DNA of 64,000 nt from Streptacidiphilus sp041262165. GTDB taxonomy: Bacteria > Actinomycetota > Actinomycetes > Streptomycetales > Streptomycetaceae. Below the pieces are notes generated by a model. That model saw only the letters and a list, made by a program, of their open reading frames with translations, searched no databases and was not told the DNA's origin. This document shows positions 25,755 to 34,896 of the stretch, piece after piece. Position 1 is the stretch's first letter, and each line of letters opens with the position of its first letter. The translations under genes were made by a program, and so were the position numbers. The DNA lies in NCBI RefSeq assembly GCF_041262165.1, contig NZ_JBGCBY010000039.1:10527-74526 (forward strand), given 5' to 3'.

Positions 25755-26693
25755 TCAGCCCGGCAGCGCGTAGGGGTCGTCGGCGGGCAGCCAGGCGTCC
25801 GGGGCGTGGATGCCGAGGTCTCCGACCCCGTCACACAGGGCCTCCACGACCGCCAGGACTCCGGTGCGGTCCTCGCTCTCACGCCAGACCAGAGACCAGG
25901 TCCAGTAGACCTTCGGCGTGACGATCTCGCGGCGGATCAGGTCGGGCGGGAGCGGAGCGGTCTGTCCTTTGGGTGAGTTGATGACGGGGCGGGTGCATCG
26001 GCGGACGTGGTCGAAGAAGGCGGGACCCGTGATGGCGCCGTCGGAGATGCGCACGGCACGGGCCCCGATGACCCGCGTCAGTTCCTGGGCGTACTGGTTC
26101 CAGGAGTCCCAGGCGGTGATGTCGTCGTCCATCAGGACGTCGGTATCGCGGGCCGCCACATCCGGTGCGTCGCCGGTGTCGCCGCCTTTCACGACGGCGT
26201 AGAGCCGGTCCGCGCCGATCAGGCGGGCCCGCAGCCCGAGCCGCTTGAGGTCCTCGGCGCGCAGCCAGCAAACGGCGAGGTCGAGGCTGCCGTCGGCGAC
26301 CCGGGCGGCCTGGGTGTGCGACGGGGCGACCCAGGCGTCGACATGCACTTGGGCCACCGCGGCCGTCCTCGCCATCAGGTCCGACGGTAGCCAGTTGACG
26401 TATCCCAGCCGTACCGACTGCGAGCCCGACAAGCGGCCCGCCCGGCGTTTGAGGTCCTCTGCCCGCTCTAGCAGGGCGCGGGTGGGCGGAAGGAGGGCGG
26501 CACCGGCCGGGGTGAGCGCGACCGAGCGGCGGTCTCGGTCGAACAGCCGGACGCCCAGATCCCGTTCGAGTGCCTTGATCTGCTGGGAGAGCGAGGGGCC
26601 CGCGATGAGCAGCCGCTCGGCGGCCCGGCCGAAGTTCAGTTCCTCGGCAACGGCGACGAAGTACCGCAGCTGGCGCAGTTCCACGCGCGCCAC
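25755..26693 (-). CDS. LysR-family transcriptional regulator
   Basis: A 312-residue LysR protein with the winged HTH at residues 5-65 (LRQLRYFVAVAEELNFGRAA, ERLLIAGPSLSQQIKALERD, LGVRLFDRDRRSVALTPAG) followed by a substrate-binding domain with RLGYVNW and DLAVCW strands. It points the same way as the SDR operon, 128 bp upstream of it. Its target is unknown. Typical LysR genes face the operon they control, and none is divergent here. Confidence 0.92.
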   Translation of the reverse strand: MARVELRQLRYFVAVAEELNFGRAAERLLIAGPSLSQQIKALERDLGVRLFDRDRRSVALTPAGAALLPPTRALLERAEDLKRRAGRLSGSQSVRLGYVNWLPSDLMARTAAVAQVHVDAWVAPSHTQAARVADGSLDLAVCWLRAEDLKRLGLRARLIGADRLYAVVKGGDTGDAPDVAARDTDVLMDDDITAWDSWNQYAQELTRVIGARAVRISDGAITGPAFFDHVRRCTRPVINSPKGQTAPLPPDLIRREIVTPKVYWTWSLVWRESEDRTGVLAVVEALCDGVGDLGIHAPDAWLPADDPYALPG

Positions 26694-26744
26694 GCTACGC
26701 GCTCTGGAAGGCCATGCCTTTCAGCGAGGCAGTCCGGTCGTTCA

Positions 26745-27138
26745 GCCTGCTGCGAGCAGTGCGGCTGCCCCGGCGACCTCTGCGGTCACCCGGGCGGCTA
26801 GTCCCGTCATGCGACTGGCGACCAGGCGGAGCGCCGTGGGCGGGGCCGGCGGAAGACGCCGAACTTGATCGAGTTCGCCGTCGCGAAAGCGGACGAACAG
26901 GCCAGTAGGTCAGGTCGTCACGACCGAGCTGCTTCTGCCGGTGGTGGCAGGACTGCGGCTGGTAATCCAGCACCGCTTGCATCTCGCCGCCGTGGCCGGC
27001 CAGATCTCCTTGACCGTCTCCTACGACGTTCAGCCGCCGGACCATGCGGGGGCCTATCGACGGGGCCTTCCAGACTCCCGTGTGAACGGTCCTGCCCTGC
27101 CAGGGCACATCCTTGGGCAGCCCTACGTTGACGCACAT
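26745..27138 (-). pseudogene. MOSC-domain protein, N-terminal remnant plus an unidentified fragment
   Basis: From an ATG at 27138 the minus strand gives VNVGLPKDVPWQGRTVHTGV, WKAPSIGPRMVRRLNVVGDG and QGDLAGHGGEMQAVLDYQPQ, the start of a MOSC-domain protein (molybdenum-cofactor sulfurase-related). Homology fades near 26900 without the active-site Cys region. A second piece, VRFRDGELDQVRRLPPAPPT to EVAGAAALLAAG and a stop near 26745, belongs to something else that I cannot name. The 26694-27257 gap holds nothing more. Confidence 0.7.
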
Positions 27139-27257
27139 CAGCGTCGACTCTGACTCTCGCGCCGCCCGCGCTGTCGGCGCGGAGGAAGAACTGGGGGTTG
27201 CCGTCGCGGTGGGCGTCGGGGATCTGCTCGAGGTCGTGATCGCCGCCACGGCCCTGT

Positions 27258-27836
27258 TCAGGGCGTGGGGCTTTCAGGGCGCGGGGGCGAGGCGTCCGGC
27301 GAGGGCGGGGCGAACGCGCTGAGCAGCGGCTGGCGATGCAGCGGCGGCGGCTCACCGGGCAGCCCCAGGCGCTGCCAGGCGAGCCGGACCGTGAGAGTCT
27401 GCAGGCGCCTGGCCCGCAGGAAGAGCAGCGCCGCGAGCGGCAGTTCCACCAGGACGGCCGAGGCGACGCTGCCCCACACCTGGGATGTCCCCCAGTCGAG
27501 GGCGATGTCGAACCACGCGTCGCACACCAGCAAGGTGCCCGCGATCACGGCCAGAAGGATGAGGATCTGCCTCCGCAGGAACACCGCCAGCCCGGCCCCG
27601 GTAAGGGACACGAGCAGCATCACGTCGAAGCCGACCCAGGCCGCCGACCAGTGCCGGGCTTGGAACTGGTCGGGCAGGAACAGCGCCAGATAGACCGTCC
27701 ACGGCACCAGGACCACTACGCACAGGGCGAGAAGGCGCAGCGCGCGACGCCTTCGGCGGACTGCGTCCGCCGTCAGGACCAGCGTTTGGCCCGGCCCGTT
27801 GGCGGGGCTGTCGGCCGACGCGGCCTCCTCGTCCAT
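27258..27836 (-). CDS. hypothetical integral membrane protein, four predicted helices
   Basis: I start at the ATG at 27836 with AGGAG upstream, giving 192 residues. After a charged RRRRRALRL segment come four hydrophobic stretches (LLALCVVVLVPWTVYLALFL, VGFDVMLLVSLTGAGLAVFL, ILILLAVIAGTLLVCDAWF, SVASAVLVELPLAALLFL), followed by a Pro-rich cytoplasmic tail. It resembles conserved Streptomyces membrane proteins of unknown function. Confidence 0.8.
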   Translation of the reverse strand: MDEEAASADSPANGPGQTLVLTADAVRRRRRALRLLALCVVVLVPWTVYLALFLPDQFQARHWSAAWVGFDVMLLVSLTGAGLAVFLRRQILILLAVIAGTLLVCDAWFDIALDWGTSQVWGSVASAVLVELPLAALLFLRARRLQTLTVRLAWQRLGLPGEPPPLHRQPLLSAFAPPSPDASPPRPESPTP

Positions 27837-28039
27837 CGCCTGGCTCCTGGGAGTACGAAACGGAGGGATGTCCTCATGGTACGAAGACCTGATCGCGGTG
27901 AGTTCCAGTTCTCCGAGGGGACTGGCTCCGTGCCCCTCGGGATCGGCAGCGGTGGATCGCAGGCGGACCCGATCCGCTGATCGGAGGGACATCATGCCCT
28001 CGACGTACGCGCCGAGGCCGCAGCCGAGGCACTCCTGCT

Positions 28040-28290
28040 TGGTCGCCGTGCCCGGCGGTGGCGGTGCGTTGGTAGCGGGCCCGGCCCAGGAAGGCCTCGA
28101 CCTCGGCCTCCACCGCGGTCTGGATGATCATGCGGGCGCCGAGGCGGGCGACGTCCTCCAGGGCCTCGACCAGGTCGCGGTCCCCGGTGAACAGGGCGTC
28201 GATTTCGGCGCGCAGGGCATGCGTGGGCGATACTCGTGCGGTCTCGGGCGTGGGGCTCCTCGGAGAGCAGTGACGTGTGAACTTGGCGGT
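28040..28290 (-). pseudogene. IS256 (Mutator)-type transposase N-terminal remnant
   Basis: The minus strand encodes LRAEIDALFTGDRDLVEALE, DVARLGARMIIQTAVEAEVE and AFLGRARYQRTATA, the N-terminal domain of Streptomyces Mutator-type transposases. The frame breaks on both sides and the DDE domain is absent. The remaining 27837-28492 sequence has no gene I can support. Confidence 0.7.
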
Positions 28291-28492
28291 TCAGCACGGC
28301 ACCCTACGCCCGTGATCATTTACACCGGTACTTGGACGCGCCCCGCTCGACCTGCCGCCGCGCGACGGCGACCATCCCAGCGTCGAGCTCGTGGTCGGGA
28401 CCGATGTCCACGGTGTTGCAGTGCACATCGATCCGGCTCTCGTCGCCCGCTCTGGCTCAGTTGATCAGAGCAGTAGGCTCCTCATCAGCGGG

Positions 28493-29065
28493 TCAGTCGG
28501 TGGACGCGGTGGGGCCCGCCTCGCGGAGGCACCGTTCAAGGCGTCGCAGAAATCCGTCGAAGGAGTCGTCCGCGGGCCAGGTCTGATAGGCGGTGAGGGT
28601 GGCGGCCACGGCGAGGTTCATTCGCAGGGCCGCGGTCAACTCGTCGGACCTGGTGGTGCGTTCAGCCGCCCAGTTCCGCAGGTCGGTGAAGAACTGCTCC
28701 CCGAAGCTCTGGCCGGACTGGGCGAGGGCAGGCGACTGCGCCTTCAGGATGCGCTGCAGCGGCATGCGCTCGCGCAGGCTCTCGCAGAATCCCGTCAGGA
28801 TCGCGGTCAGGGAGTCCCAGAGCGGCTCGTCCGCGGGGCGGTCGTTCATCAGGGCCTGCCAGTTGCGCCGCTCCTCGGGGTCCTGGTCGAAGACGACGGC
28901 CTCCTTGCTGGCGAAGTAGTTGAAGAAGGTGGCGCGCGAGACGTTCGCGGCGGCAGCTATCTGCTCGATGGTCGTGACCTCGTAGCCCTCCTCGTTGAAG
29001 AGCCGCAGCGCGGCGGACCGGATAGCGCGCCAGGTCGCCAGCTTCTTGCGCTCCCGCAGATTCAT
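28493..29065 (-). CDS. TetR/AcrR-family transcriptional regulator
   Basis: The ATG at 29065 has GGGAGG just upstream and gives 190 residues; the open frame continues far upstream but as antisense of the SDR. HTH region: AALRLFNEEGYEVTTIEQIA, AAANVSRATFFNYFASKEAV. It is divergent from the SDR at 29171 with a palindrome between them, so it probably represses that gene and itself. Confidence 0.9.
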   Translation of the reverse strand: MNLRERKKLATWRAIRSAALRLFNEEGYEVTTIEQIAAAANVSRATFFNYFASKEAVVFDQDPEERRNWQALMNDRPADEPLWDSLTAILTGFCESLRERMPLQRILKAQSPALAQSGQSFGEQFFTDLRNWAAERTTRSDELTAALRMNLAVAATLTAYQTWPADDSFDGFLRRLERCLREAGPTASTD

Positions 29066-29116
29066 CGTTCCTCCCATGGGTCCATCGTACGGCTCGATTC
29101 CTGGACGAGTGCATTT

Positions 29117-29130
29117 TTGGACGCGTCTAA
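29117..29130. promoter_or_regulatory. putative TetR operator
   Basis: TTGGACGCGTCTAA contains the perfect palindrome GACGCGTC with matching TT/AA ends. It lies 52 bp from the TetR start and 41 bp from the SDR start, a suitable position for repressing both. Confidence 0.6.
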
Positions 29131-29170
29131 GTTTTTGGGTTACGGTGGAGTCGACCCCGAGGGAGAAATC

Positions 29171-29989
29171 ATGAGCAAGGTCTGGTTCATCACCGGTACG
29201 TCCCGTGGCCTCGGCCGCGCGTTCGCCGAGTCCGCGCTGGAGCGCGGGGACAAGGTCGCCGCGACCGCAAGGAACGTGGCCGCACTGGACGGTCTGGTCA
29301 CCAAGTACGGCGACGAGGCGGTCCTGCCGCTGGCCCTGGACGTCACCGACAAGGCCGCCGTCGCCGTCGCGGTGACCGCCGCGCACGAGAAGTTCGGCCG
29401 CCTGGACGTCGTGGTCAACAACGCCGGCTACGGACTGTTCGGCATGATCGAGGAGATCACCGAGCAGCAGCTGCGCGACCAGATGGAGACGAATTTCTTC
29501 GGCGCATTCTGGGTCTCCCAGGCCGTGCTGCCGATCCTGCGCGCGCAGGGCAGCGGCCACATCGTGCAGGTGTCGTCCGTCGGCGGCGTCGTCGCGTTCC
29601 CGTCGCTGGGCGCTTACCACGCATCCAAGTGGGCGCTCGAGGGCTTCAGCGAGTCCCTCGCCGGGGAAGTCGCCGGCCAGGGGATCAAGGTCACCGTCGT
29701 CGAGCCGGGCGGCTTCACCACCGACTGGGCCGGCTCCTCCGCCGCGCAGGCCGAGCCGAACCCCGCCTACGACCAGGTCCGCGAGGCCCTCGCGGCTCGC
29801 TTCGGAGAAGCCCGGTACGCCGACCCCGCCGACGCGGGCACCGCACTGCTGCAGATCGTCGACGCCGAGAACCCGCCGCTGCGGGTGCTCTTCGGTACGG
29901 AACCCATCGAGATCATCGAGCCCGTCTACGCCCAGCGCCTTCAGACCTGGGCTGACTGGGAGCACGTCTCCCGGACCGCACAGGGCTGA
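29171..29989 (+). CDS. SDR family oxidoreductase
   Basis: A 272-residue SDR with GGGAG before its ATG. TGTSRGLGRAFAESAL binds the cofactor, ATARNV suggests NADP, NNAGYGLFG is the structural motif, and VSSVGG...YHASKWALEGFSE carries Ser, Tyr and Lys. The C-terminal part (VVEPGGFTTDWAGSSA) is typical of the oxidoreductase group seen with TetR regulators in Streptomyces. Likely de-repressed by an unknown ligand of the divergent TetR. Confidence 0.93.
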   Translation: MSKVWFITGTSRGLGRAFAESALERGDKVAATARNVAALDGLVTKYGDEAVLPLALDVTDKAAVAVAVTAAHEKFGRLDVVVNNAGYGLFGMIEEITEQQLRDQMETNFFGAFWVSQAVLPILRAQGSGHIVQVSSVGGVVAFPSLGAYHASKWALEGFSESLAGEVAGQGIKVTVVEPGGFTTDWAGSSAAQAEPNPAYDQVREALAARFGEARYADPADAGTALLQIVDAENPPLRVLFGTEPIEIIEPVYAQRLQTWADWEHVSRTAQG

Positions 29990-30021
29990 CCTTCGACCGC
30001 CTCTGGATTCACTCGAACGGC

Positions 30022-30316
30022 GTTGTCAGGTCAAGCCGAGCCGTCTGCGACTGTCATGATCACCGGGCAGGTCGTCACTGGTGGAAGAGCAGGCCATGGA
30101 CTTCGTGCAGGCACCGTCGTATCGGGGTTACCGCTATCCGCCGGAGGTCATCAGTCACTGCGTGTGGCTGTACCACCGGTTCACCCTGAGCCTGCGCGAC
30201 GTCCAGGAGTTGATGCTGGAACGCGGGTTCGAGGTCACGTACGAGACGATCCGTCAGCGGTCGATGACGTTCGGCCCCGACTACGCCGCGGCCCTTCGAC
30301 GCCGTCGGGGGGGGGT
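30022..30316 (+). mobile_element. truncated IS6-family element
   Basis: GTTGTCAGGTCAAG at 30022 resembles the end of the IS6 element next door, and an ATG at 30096 opens SYRGYRYPPEVISHCVWLYH, RFTLSLRDVQELMLERGFEV and TYETIRQRSMTFGPDYAAAL. The transposase is cut at a run of ten G residues (30307-30315 region) where the next element begins on the opposite strand. The catalytic core is lost. Confidence 0.8.
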
Positions 30317-31062
30317 GCTGTCAGGTTGATGGAGTTCCGGGCGGGGTGATCCGGATCGGGGCATGGCTGGCTGTAGGGCCGGTCTTGGCTCAACCGGTGG
30401 CGGACACGCCGGTGACGGTGTTCCACTCGGCGAAGCGGGTCTTCATCTCCTGTCGGTAGTCACTGGCTGTGAGCAGGTGGCGGCGTTGTCGGAAGTGCGG
30501 GGAGATGTAGCTCAACGCTCCCAGGAACCGTTGGGCTGTGCCGACGGAGCGGAAGCCCTTCATCGCCCGTTCCCGTTCCCGGGTGGGTTGGTGGGAGTTC
30601 TCGGCCCGGTTGTTCAAGCCTTTGTGGTTGAAGAAGCGGCTGGCCGCAGCCTTGTCCCGCTTGTGCTGGACCAGGGTGTCCAGCACCATGCCGTTCTGGT
30701 CGACGGCCCGCCACAGGTACTTGTGCTCGCCCTGGATCTTGATGAAGGCCTCGTCCAGGTGCCATTTGTCCTCGCCCGGGTTCGGGCGTCGGCGGCGCAG
30801 TCGGCGGGCGTAGTCGGAGCCGAACGTGATCGACCACTGACGGATCGTCTCGTAGGTGACCTCGACGCCGCGCTCCAGCATCAGCTCCTCGACATCGCGC
30901 AGCGACAGGGCGAACCGGTGGTACAGCCACACGCAGTGACCGATAACCTCGGCCGGATACCGGTAGCCCCTGTACGACGGCGGCTCCACGAGCAGGCCCC
31001 TCCCAGCAGCGACTGATCGGATGATCGTGCCAGCCGGGACAGGCACAGCTCAACCTGACAGC
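30317..31062 (-). mobile_element. IS6-family insertion sequence with 13-bp terminal inverted repeats
   Basis: GCTGTCAGGTTGA at 30317-30329 and its exact reverse complement at 31050-31062 bound a 746-bp element containing one transposase gene. IS6 elements usually leave 8-bp target duplications; the flanks (GGGGGGGT and GCCCGCCA) differ, so none is present. It abuts another IS6 fragment. Confidence 0.85.
30390..30986 (-). pseudogene. IS6-family transposase with internal deletion of the catalytic core
   Basis: The frame is open for 198 codons from a GTG at 30986: YRGYRYPAEVIGHCVWLYHR, TYETIRQWSITFGSDYARRL, KWHLDEAFIKIQGEHKYLWR, then RDKAAASRFFNHKGLNNRAE and NSHQPTRERERAMKGFRSVG. In IS6 transposases about 40 residues, including the second catalytic Asp (VTDKL region), stand between RFF and HKGLNNRAEN; here they are deleted in frame. 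The first Asp (LDEAFIK) and the Glu remain. The enzyme should be inactive. Confidence 0.85.
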
Positions 31063-31093
31063 GCCCGCCAGCGCGCTGCCTGCGCACTATCAG

Positions 31094-31116
31094 GCGATCA
31101 CGAAGAGCGTGATCGC
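31094..31116. terminator. possible hairpin terminator
   Basis: GCGATCACG, a 5-nt loop and CGTGATCGC form a perfect 9-bp stem 143 bp downstream of the minus-strand ABC operon end. No T-run is seen. The 31063-31258 stretch contains no gene. Confidence 0.4.
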
Positions 31117-31258
31117 GGTGCCGGAGCCGGCGACTCCACGGGTCTGGGGTGGGGCTCGGCCTCAGCGTCTGGCTGCGTCGACACCGTGCAGGCGATGGTG
31201 AACCAGGTCCGGTAAGCGGGCCCGGCGCCGGTCCGCAACGGTCGGCAGGCACGGCCCC

Positions 31259-32206
31259 TCAGTCCTTGTGGTCGTCCGGGCGGACGGCGATGTGGTCCGG
31301 CGCGAGGTCGACGGCGACGCGGTGCTCCATGCCCAGCGCCTGAAGGAACTTGGCGGGCAGCTGGATCCGCCCGGTGCGGTCGAGCATGACGTACTCGCGT
31401 TCGCTGACGGACTCCTCGCCGTGCTCGTCGACCACGGTCCGGCGCAGCACCTCGGTGCTGGTACGGCCGTCGCGGACGGCGACAGTGCGGCGGACCTCAC
31501 CGGCCACCATCGGGTCGTGGGTGACGATGACGACCGTCGCGCCGAGCTCCCGGTTGACAGTGCGGAAGGCCTCGAAGATGCCGCCGGCGGTCTCGGAGTC
31601 GAGCTCGCCGGTGGGCTCGTCCGCGAGCAGCACCGCGGGCCGGTTGGCCATCGCCACGGCGATGGCGACGCGCTGCTGCTGGCCGCCGGAGAGTTCGGCG
31701 GGGCGGCGGTCGGCGAACTCGCCGATGTCGAGGGCGTCGAGGAGCTCGCGCACCCGGGGGAGGTACCGCTTCGCGCGGCGCCCGTGGGCGAGTTGGAGCG
31801 GCAGGGCGATGTTCTGGGCGGCGGTGAGGAAGGGCAGCAGGTTGCGGGCGGTCTGCTGCCAGACGAAGCCGACCACCTCGCGGCGGTAGCGCAGGCGCTC
31901 CTTCGCGGTCATGGTGAGCAGGTCGCGGCCGGCGACGGTGGCGCCGCCGGCCGAAGGCAGGTCGAGCCCGGCGAGGATGTTCAGCAGGGTGGACTTCCCG
32001 CTGCCGGAGGCACCGACCAGCGCCACCAGGTCACCCTGGTCGACCACCAGGTCGAGCCCCTGCAGGGCCTGCACCTCGATCCGGTCCGCGCGGAAGATCC
32101 GGACCAGCCGGTCACAGGCGATCGCCGCGCCGGTCCCGTAGCCACGGGGCGCTGCGGCTGCCAGGGCCCGGTCGCGGAGGTCGTCGAAGGTCGGGGAACT
32201 GCTCAA
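31259..32206 (-). CDS. ABC transporter ATPase (LolD/MacB type) with AbrB-like C-terminal domain
   Basis: A 315-residue ATPase beginning at a TTG that overlaps the upstream stop (TTGA) with AGGAG before it. Walker A is GASGSGKST at about 65-73, the Q-loop is WQQTARN, the signature LSGGQQQRVAIA, Walker B VLLADEPTGELDS and the switch His is in VTHD. After residue 240 an unusual extension ends in EYVMLDRTGRIQLPAKFLQA and LGMEHRVAVDLAPDHIAVRP, which has the swapped-hairpin pattern of SpoVT/AbrB domains. It energises the two permeases encoded upstream in the same operon. Confidence 0.9.
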   Translation of the reverse strand: MSSSPTFDDLRDRALAAAAPRGYGTGAAIACDRLVRIFRADRIEVQALQGLDLVVDQGDLVALVGASGSGKSTLLNILAGLDLPSAGGATVAGRDLLTMTAKERLRYRREVVGFVWQQTARNLLPFLTAAQNIALPLQLAHGRRAKRYLPRVRELLDALDIGEFADRRPAELSGGQQQRVAIAVAMANRPAVLLADEPTGELDSETAGGIFEAFRTVNRELGATVVIVTHDPMVAGEVRRTVAVRDGRTSTEVLRRTVVDEHGEESVSEREYVMLDRTGRIQLPAKFLQALGMEHRVAVDLAPDHIAVRPDDHKD

Positions 32207-34896
32207 CGGCCGTCTCCTGCTCTCAACTCGATGGTGATCTGCCGCCTGCCCTGAACGGCCGCCTCCACCAGAACGGCCAGGGCCACCAGACCGGCGACGA
32301 TCAGGGTCTGGCCGAGGATCGGCGGGGCGGTGAGCGACACGCCCGTCGGCACCGAGGCGCCCACCAGTGGTGACAGGTCGACGGTGGGCCCGAGCAGCAG
32401 CACGGCCGCGGCTGCTGTGAGCCCGCCGCCCAGGGCCGCGGCCAGCGTCTGGGGCATGGCCTCGGCCAGGATCAGCCGAAGACCCTGGCGGGGCCGCAGG
32501 CCCATCGTGCGCAGCCTGGCCAGCAGCGCAGCGCGCTCGGGGCCGGCCCGCAGCAGTGCCAGCAGCACGGCCAGCACGGCGAAGCACCAGGTCGCGACGG
32601 TGCAGTCCCAGAACAGGCCGGTGGCTGTGGCCTGCAGGGGGTCGTCGGCGAGCGCGGCGAGGTGGGCGCTGCCGGCGTCGACCAGATAGTCGGAGGGAAC
32701 GCTCGCGCGCAGGCGGGTCTCGCTGACGGAGCCCAGGCCCAACCAGCGGTTGGGGTGACCGGTCCCCGGCAGCCGCGCGCCGGCCGGCACCACGACGACG
32801 GACGCGGCCGGGGCGATGACAGCCGGAGTCCCGGCGACCACGCCGACGCCGGTGACCTGCAGTTCGGAGTTGTCGTCGAGGAGCAGCCGGAACGGCCGGT
32901 GCGGTCCGGCGCTGCTGGCGAGGTCCGCGCTGACGAGCGCGGGCACCTGGGCCGCCGCTCCTGTCGGACGGGTGGTCAGCAGTGCCGGGTCGAAGGATCC
33001 GCGGCCGATCGACCGGGCCAGTCGTGCGTAGTCCGCCGGATCCACCGCCACGACCGTGGCGTGCACCGGGGTAGCGCCTTCGGTCTGGACGGTGACGTCG
33101 TCCTGCTCCCAGAAGGGCGTGCCCAGGCTCAGGCCCGGCAGTGCGGCGAGGGCCCGGATGACGGACGGCGCCAGCGTGGTACCGGACGGGGCGGTCACCG
33201 AGGCGTCGCCGCCGACGGCGAGCCGGGCCGCCGTTCCCCGGGAGTCGGCCACCGTCCGCAGCGTCGCGGCGCCGAAGCCGGCGGTGGTCACGGCCAGCGT
33301 CAGCGCGAGCAACGGCAGCATCGAGGCGCGGCGCCGGTCGCCGGCACCGCTCGCGGCCCGCGTCAGGCCCAGGAAGCCGACGGCTCCGCTGCCCCTGGCC
33401 GCGGCTCGGGCCAGCGCGCCGACCACCAGCGGCTGGCATCGCGCCAGCACGACGGCCCCGACGGTGGCGAGCAGCAGTGGAGCCGCGATCAGCAGCGGAT
33501 CCAGCCCGCTGACGCCGCGGCGACGCACCTCCAGCACGGCCGCCACCGCGGCGGCGAGCAGGACGAGTTCGGCGACCAGGCGGCGCCCCCGGCGACGAGG
33601 CCCGGTCCGCAGGCCGAGTGCGTCCCTCGCCAGGGTGCGCACCGGCACGGCCAACAGGGCGAGAAGTGCCGCGCCGAGAGCAGCCAGCACCGCCGTGAGC
33701 CAGTTCGTCGTCGGCAGCAGCACCAGGGCTAGCGCGGTGGCGAGCGCGCCCGCAGGCAGTACGGTGCAGGCACCCTCGCCGAGCAGACGCAGCAGCAGAT
33801 CCTTCCGGGAGCCGCCGCGGGCCAGCAGCAGGTGGAGCTCCGTGGCCCGTCTCTCGGCGGTCAGCCCGGCCGCCAGGCACAGCACCACGACCACGACCCC
33901 GGCCAATCCGGCCGGGCCGACGGCGGTGAGCGGCTGAATCGCGGCCTGCCGGGCGGCGACCTGGTCGAACAGGTCCAGGAGCCCGGAGCTGACGGACAGC
34001 TCCGGGCGGCCGGTGGCGTCCGTCGCGGCCTGCGCGCTCGGGCCGTTCAGCCAGGACGCGACGGCGCTGCGGCTGTCCGCGAGCCGGTTGTCGCGCAACC
34101 TGGCGCTGTCCACGGGCAGGCGCCAGAAGTCCTGCGCCTGCAGCCCGCTCCACGGGCCGATGGCGGCCACCGAGTCCTGGCCGACCAGCGCCGTGGCGCT
34201 CCAGAACGTCGGCGGCGGAGCACCGCCCGGGGCCTGTTCCCGACAGGCCCCGGTGGCGCAGGACAGGCCCGCCCAGAAGCGGTCCGTGGGGTCGTCAGCC
34301 GTGTACAGGCCCACCACCTGGACGCTCATCGCGGTGTCGGCGAGGGGAACCGAGTGGAGCACCTGGCCGAGTCGGACACCGAGGGTGCGGGCGGCGTCCC
34401 GAGCCAGGGCGATCTGCACGACCCCGCTCCCGGGAGGGGCGTCCGGCCAGCGGCCGCTCACCAGCCGCACGTGGTCGGTGACGTGGGCCAGGTAGAGCAG
34501 GTGGAGCTGAGGGTCGAGCCCGTCCGGCCGCGCCAGGCCCGGATCGGGGAGCTCACGCGGCACCCGGCCCTGTTCGCCGTAGGCGGCGTCACGCGCATCG
34601 AGTGGCAGGTCCGGGCCGAGCTGCTGCCGCAGCACGCTCAAGGCGTGGTCCAGGTCCTGGGCGCGCCCCGCGCTGTCCATCACCTGGGGTCTGGCATAGA
34701 CCTGCAGCTGGGTCGCGGACGGATCGGCGCGCCGCAGGTACGCCTGCAGTCCCTGGTCGGCCGACCGGTCGAGTGCCCTGGGCAGGGCCGCCGCCAGGAA
34801 GACGGCGCCGAACGCCAGGACGACGGCGAGCAGGGACGCCAGCGGCGCGCTGCGTAGGCGGGTGCGCACCCACGGGGACCGGACGGGCGCGGTCAC
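32203..34896 (-). CDS. FtsX/MacB-type ABC permease
   Basis: An 897-residue permease starting at a GTG in a GTGA overlap with the preceding gene. A first membrane segment (LASLLAVVLAFGAVFLAAAL) is followed by a large extracytoplasmic domain to about 300, then four-helix FtsX units (VGPAGLAGVVVVVLCLAAGL; ALVLLPTTNWLTAVLAALGA and others), a second large external domain near 560-720, and a closing FtsX unit. TAERRATELHLLLARGGSRK is the cytoplasmic coupling segment that contacts the ATPase. Such proteins move lipids, peptides or drugs outward or act mechanically. Substrate unknown. Confidence 0.88.
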   Translation of the reverse strand: MTAPVRSPWVRTRLRSAPLASLLAVVLAFGAVFLAAALPRALDRSADQGLQAYLRRADPSATQLQVYARPQVMDSAGRAQDLDHALSVLRQQLGPDLPLDARDAAYGEQGRVPRELPDPGLARPDGLDPQLHLLYLAHVTDHVRLVSGRWPDAPPGSGVVQIALARDAARTLGVRLGQVLHSVPLADTAMSVQVVGLYTADDPTDRFWAGLSCATGACREQAPGGAPPPTFWSATALVGQDSVAAIGPWSGLQAQDFWRLPVDSARLRDNRLADSRSAVASWLNGPSAQAATDATGRPELSVSSGLLDLFDQVAARQAAIQPLTAVGPAGLAGVVVVVLCLAAGLTAERRATELHLLLARGGSRKDLLLRLLGEGACTVLPAGALATALALVLLPTTNWLTAVLAALGAALLALLAVPVRTLARDALGLRTGPRRRGRRLVAELVLLAAAVAAVLEVRRRGVSGLDPLLIAAPLLLATVGAVVLARCQPLVVGALARAAARGSGAVGFLGLTRAASGAGDRRRASMLPLLALTLAVTTAGFGAATLRTVADSRGTAARLAVGGDASVTAPSGTTLAPSVIRALAALPGLSLGTPFWEQDDVTVQTEGATPVHATVVAVDPADYARLARSIGRGSFDPALLTTRPTGAAAQVPALVSADLASSAGPHRPFRLLLDDNSELQVTGVGVVAGTPAVIAPAASVVVVPAGARLPGTGHPNRWLGLGSVSETRLRASVPSDYLVDAGSAHLAALADDPLQATATGLFWDCTVATWCFAVLAVLLALLRAGPERAALLARLRTMGLRPRQGLRLILAEAMPQTLAAALGGGLTAAAAVLLLGPTVDLSPLVGASVPTGVSLTAPPILGQTLIVAGLVALAVLVEAAVQGRRQITIELRAGDGR

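Noticed and set aside
30309..31070. Target-site duplication around the IS6 element
   Set aside because: The 8 bp on each side (GGGGGGGT and GCCCGCCA) do not match.
31259..34153. A 964-codon frame that would extend the AbrB-tailed ATPase far upstream
   Set aside because: The extension is out-of-frame permease sequence; a TTG with a good ribosome binding site at 32206 gives a normal ATPase start.
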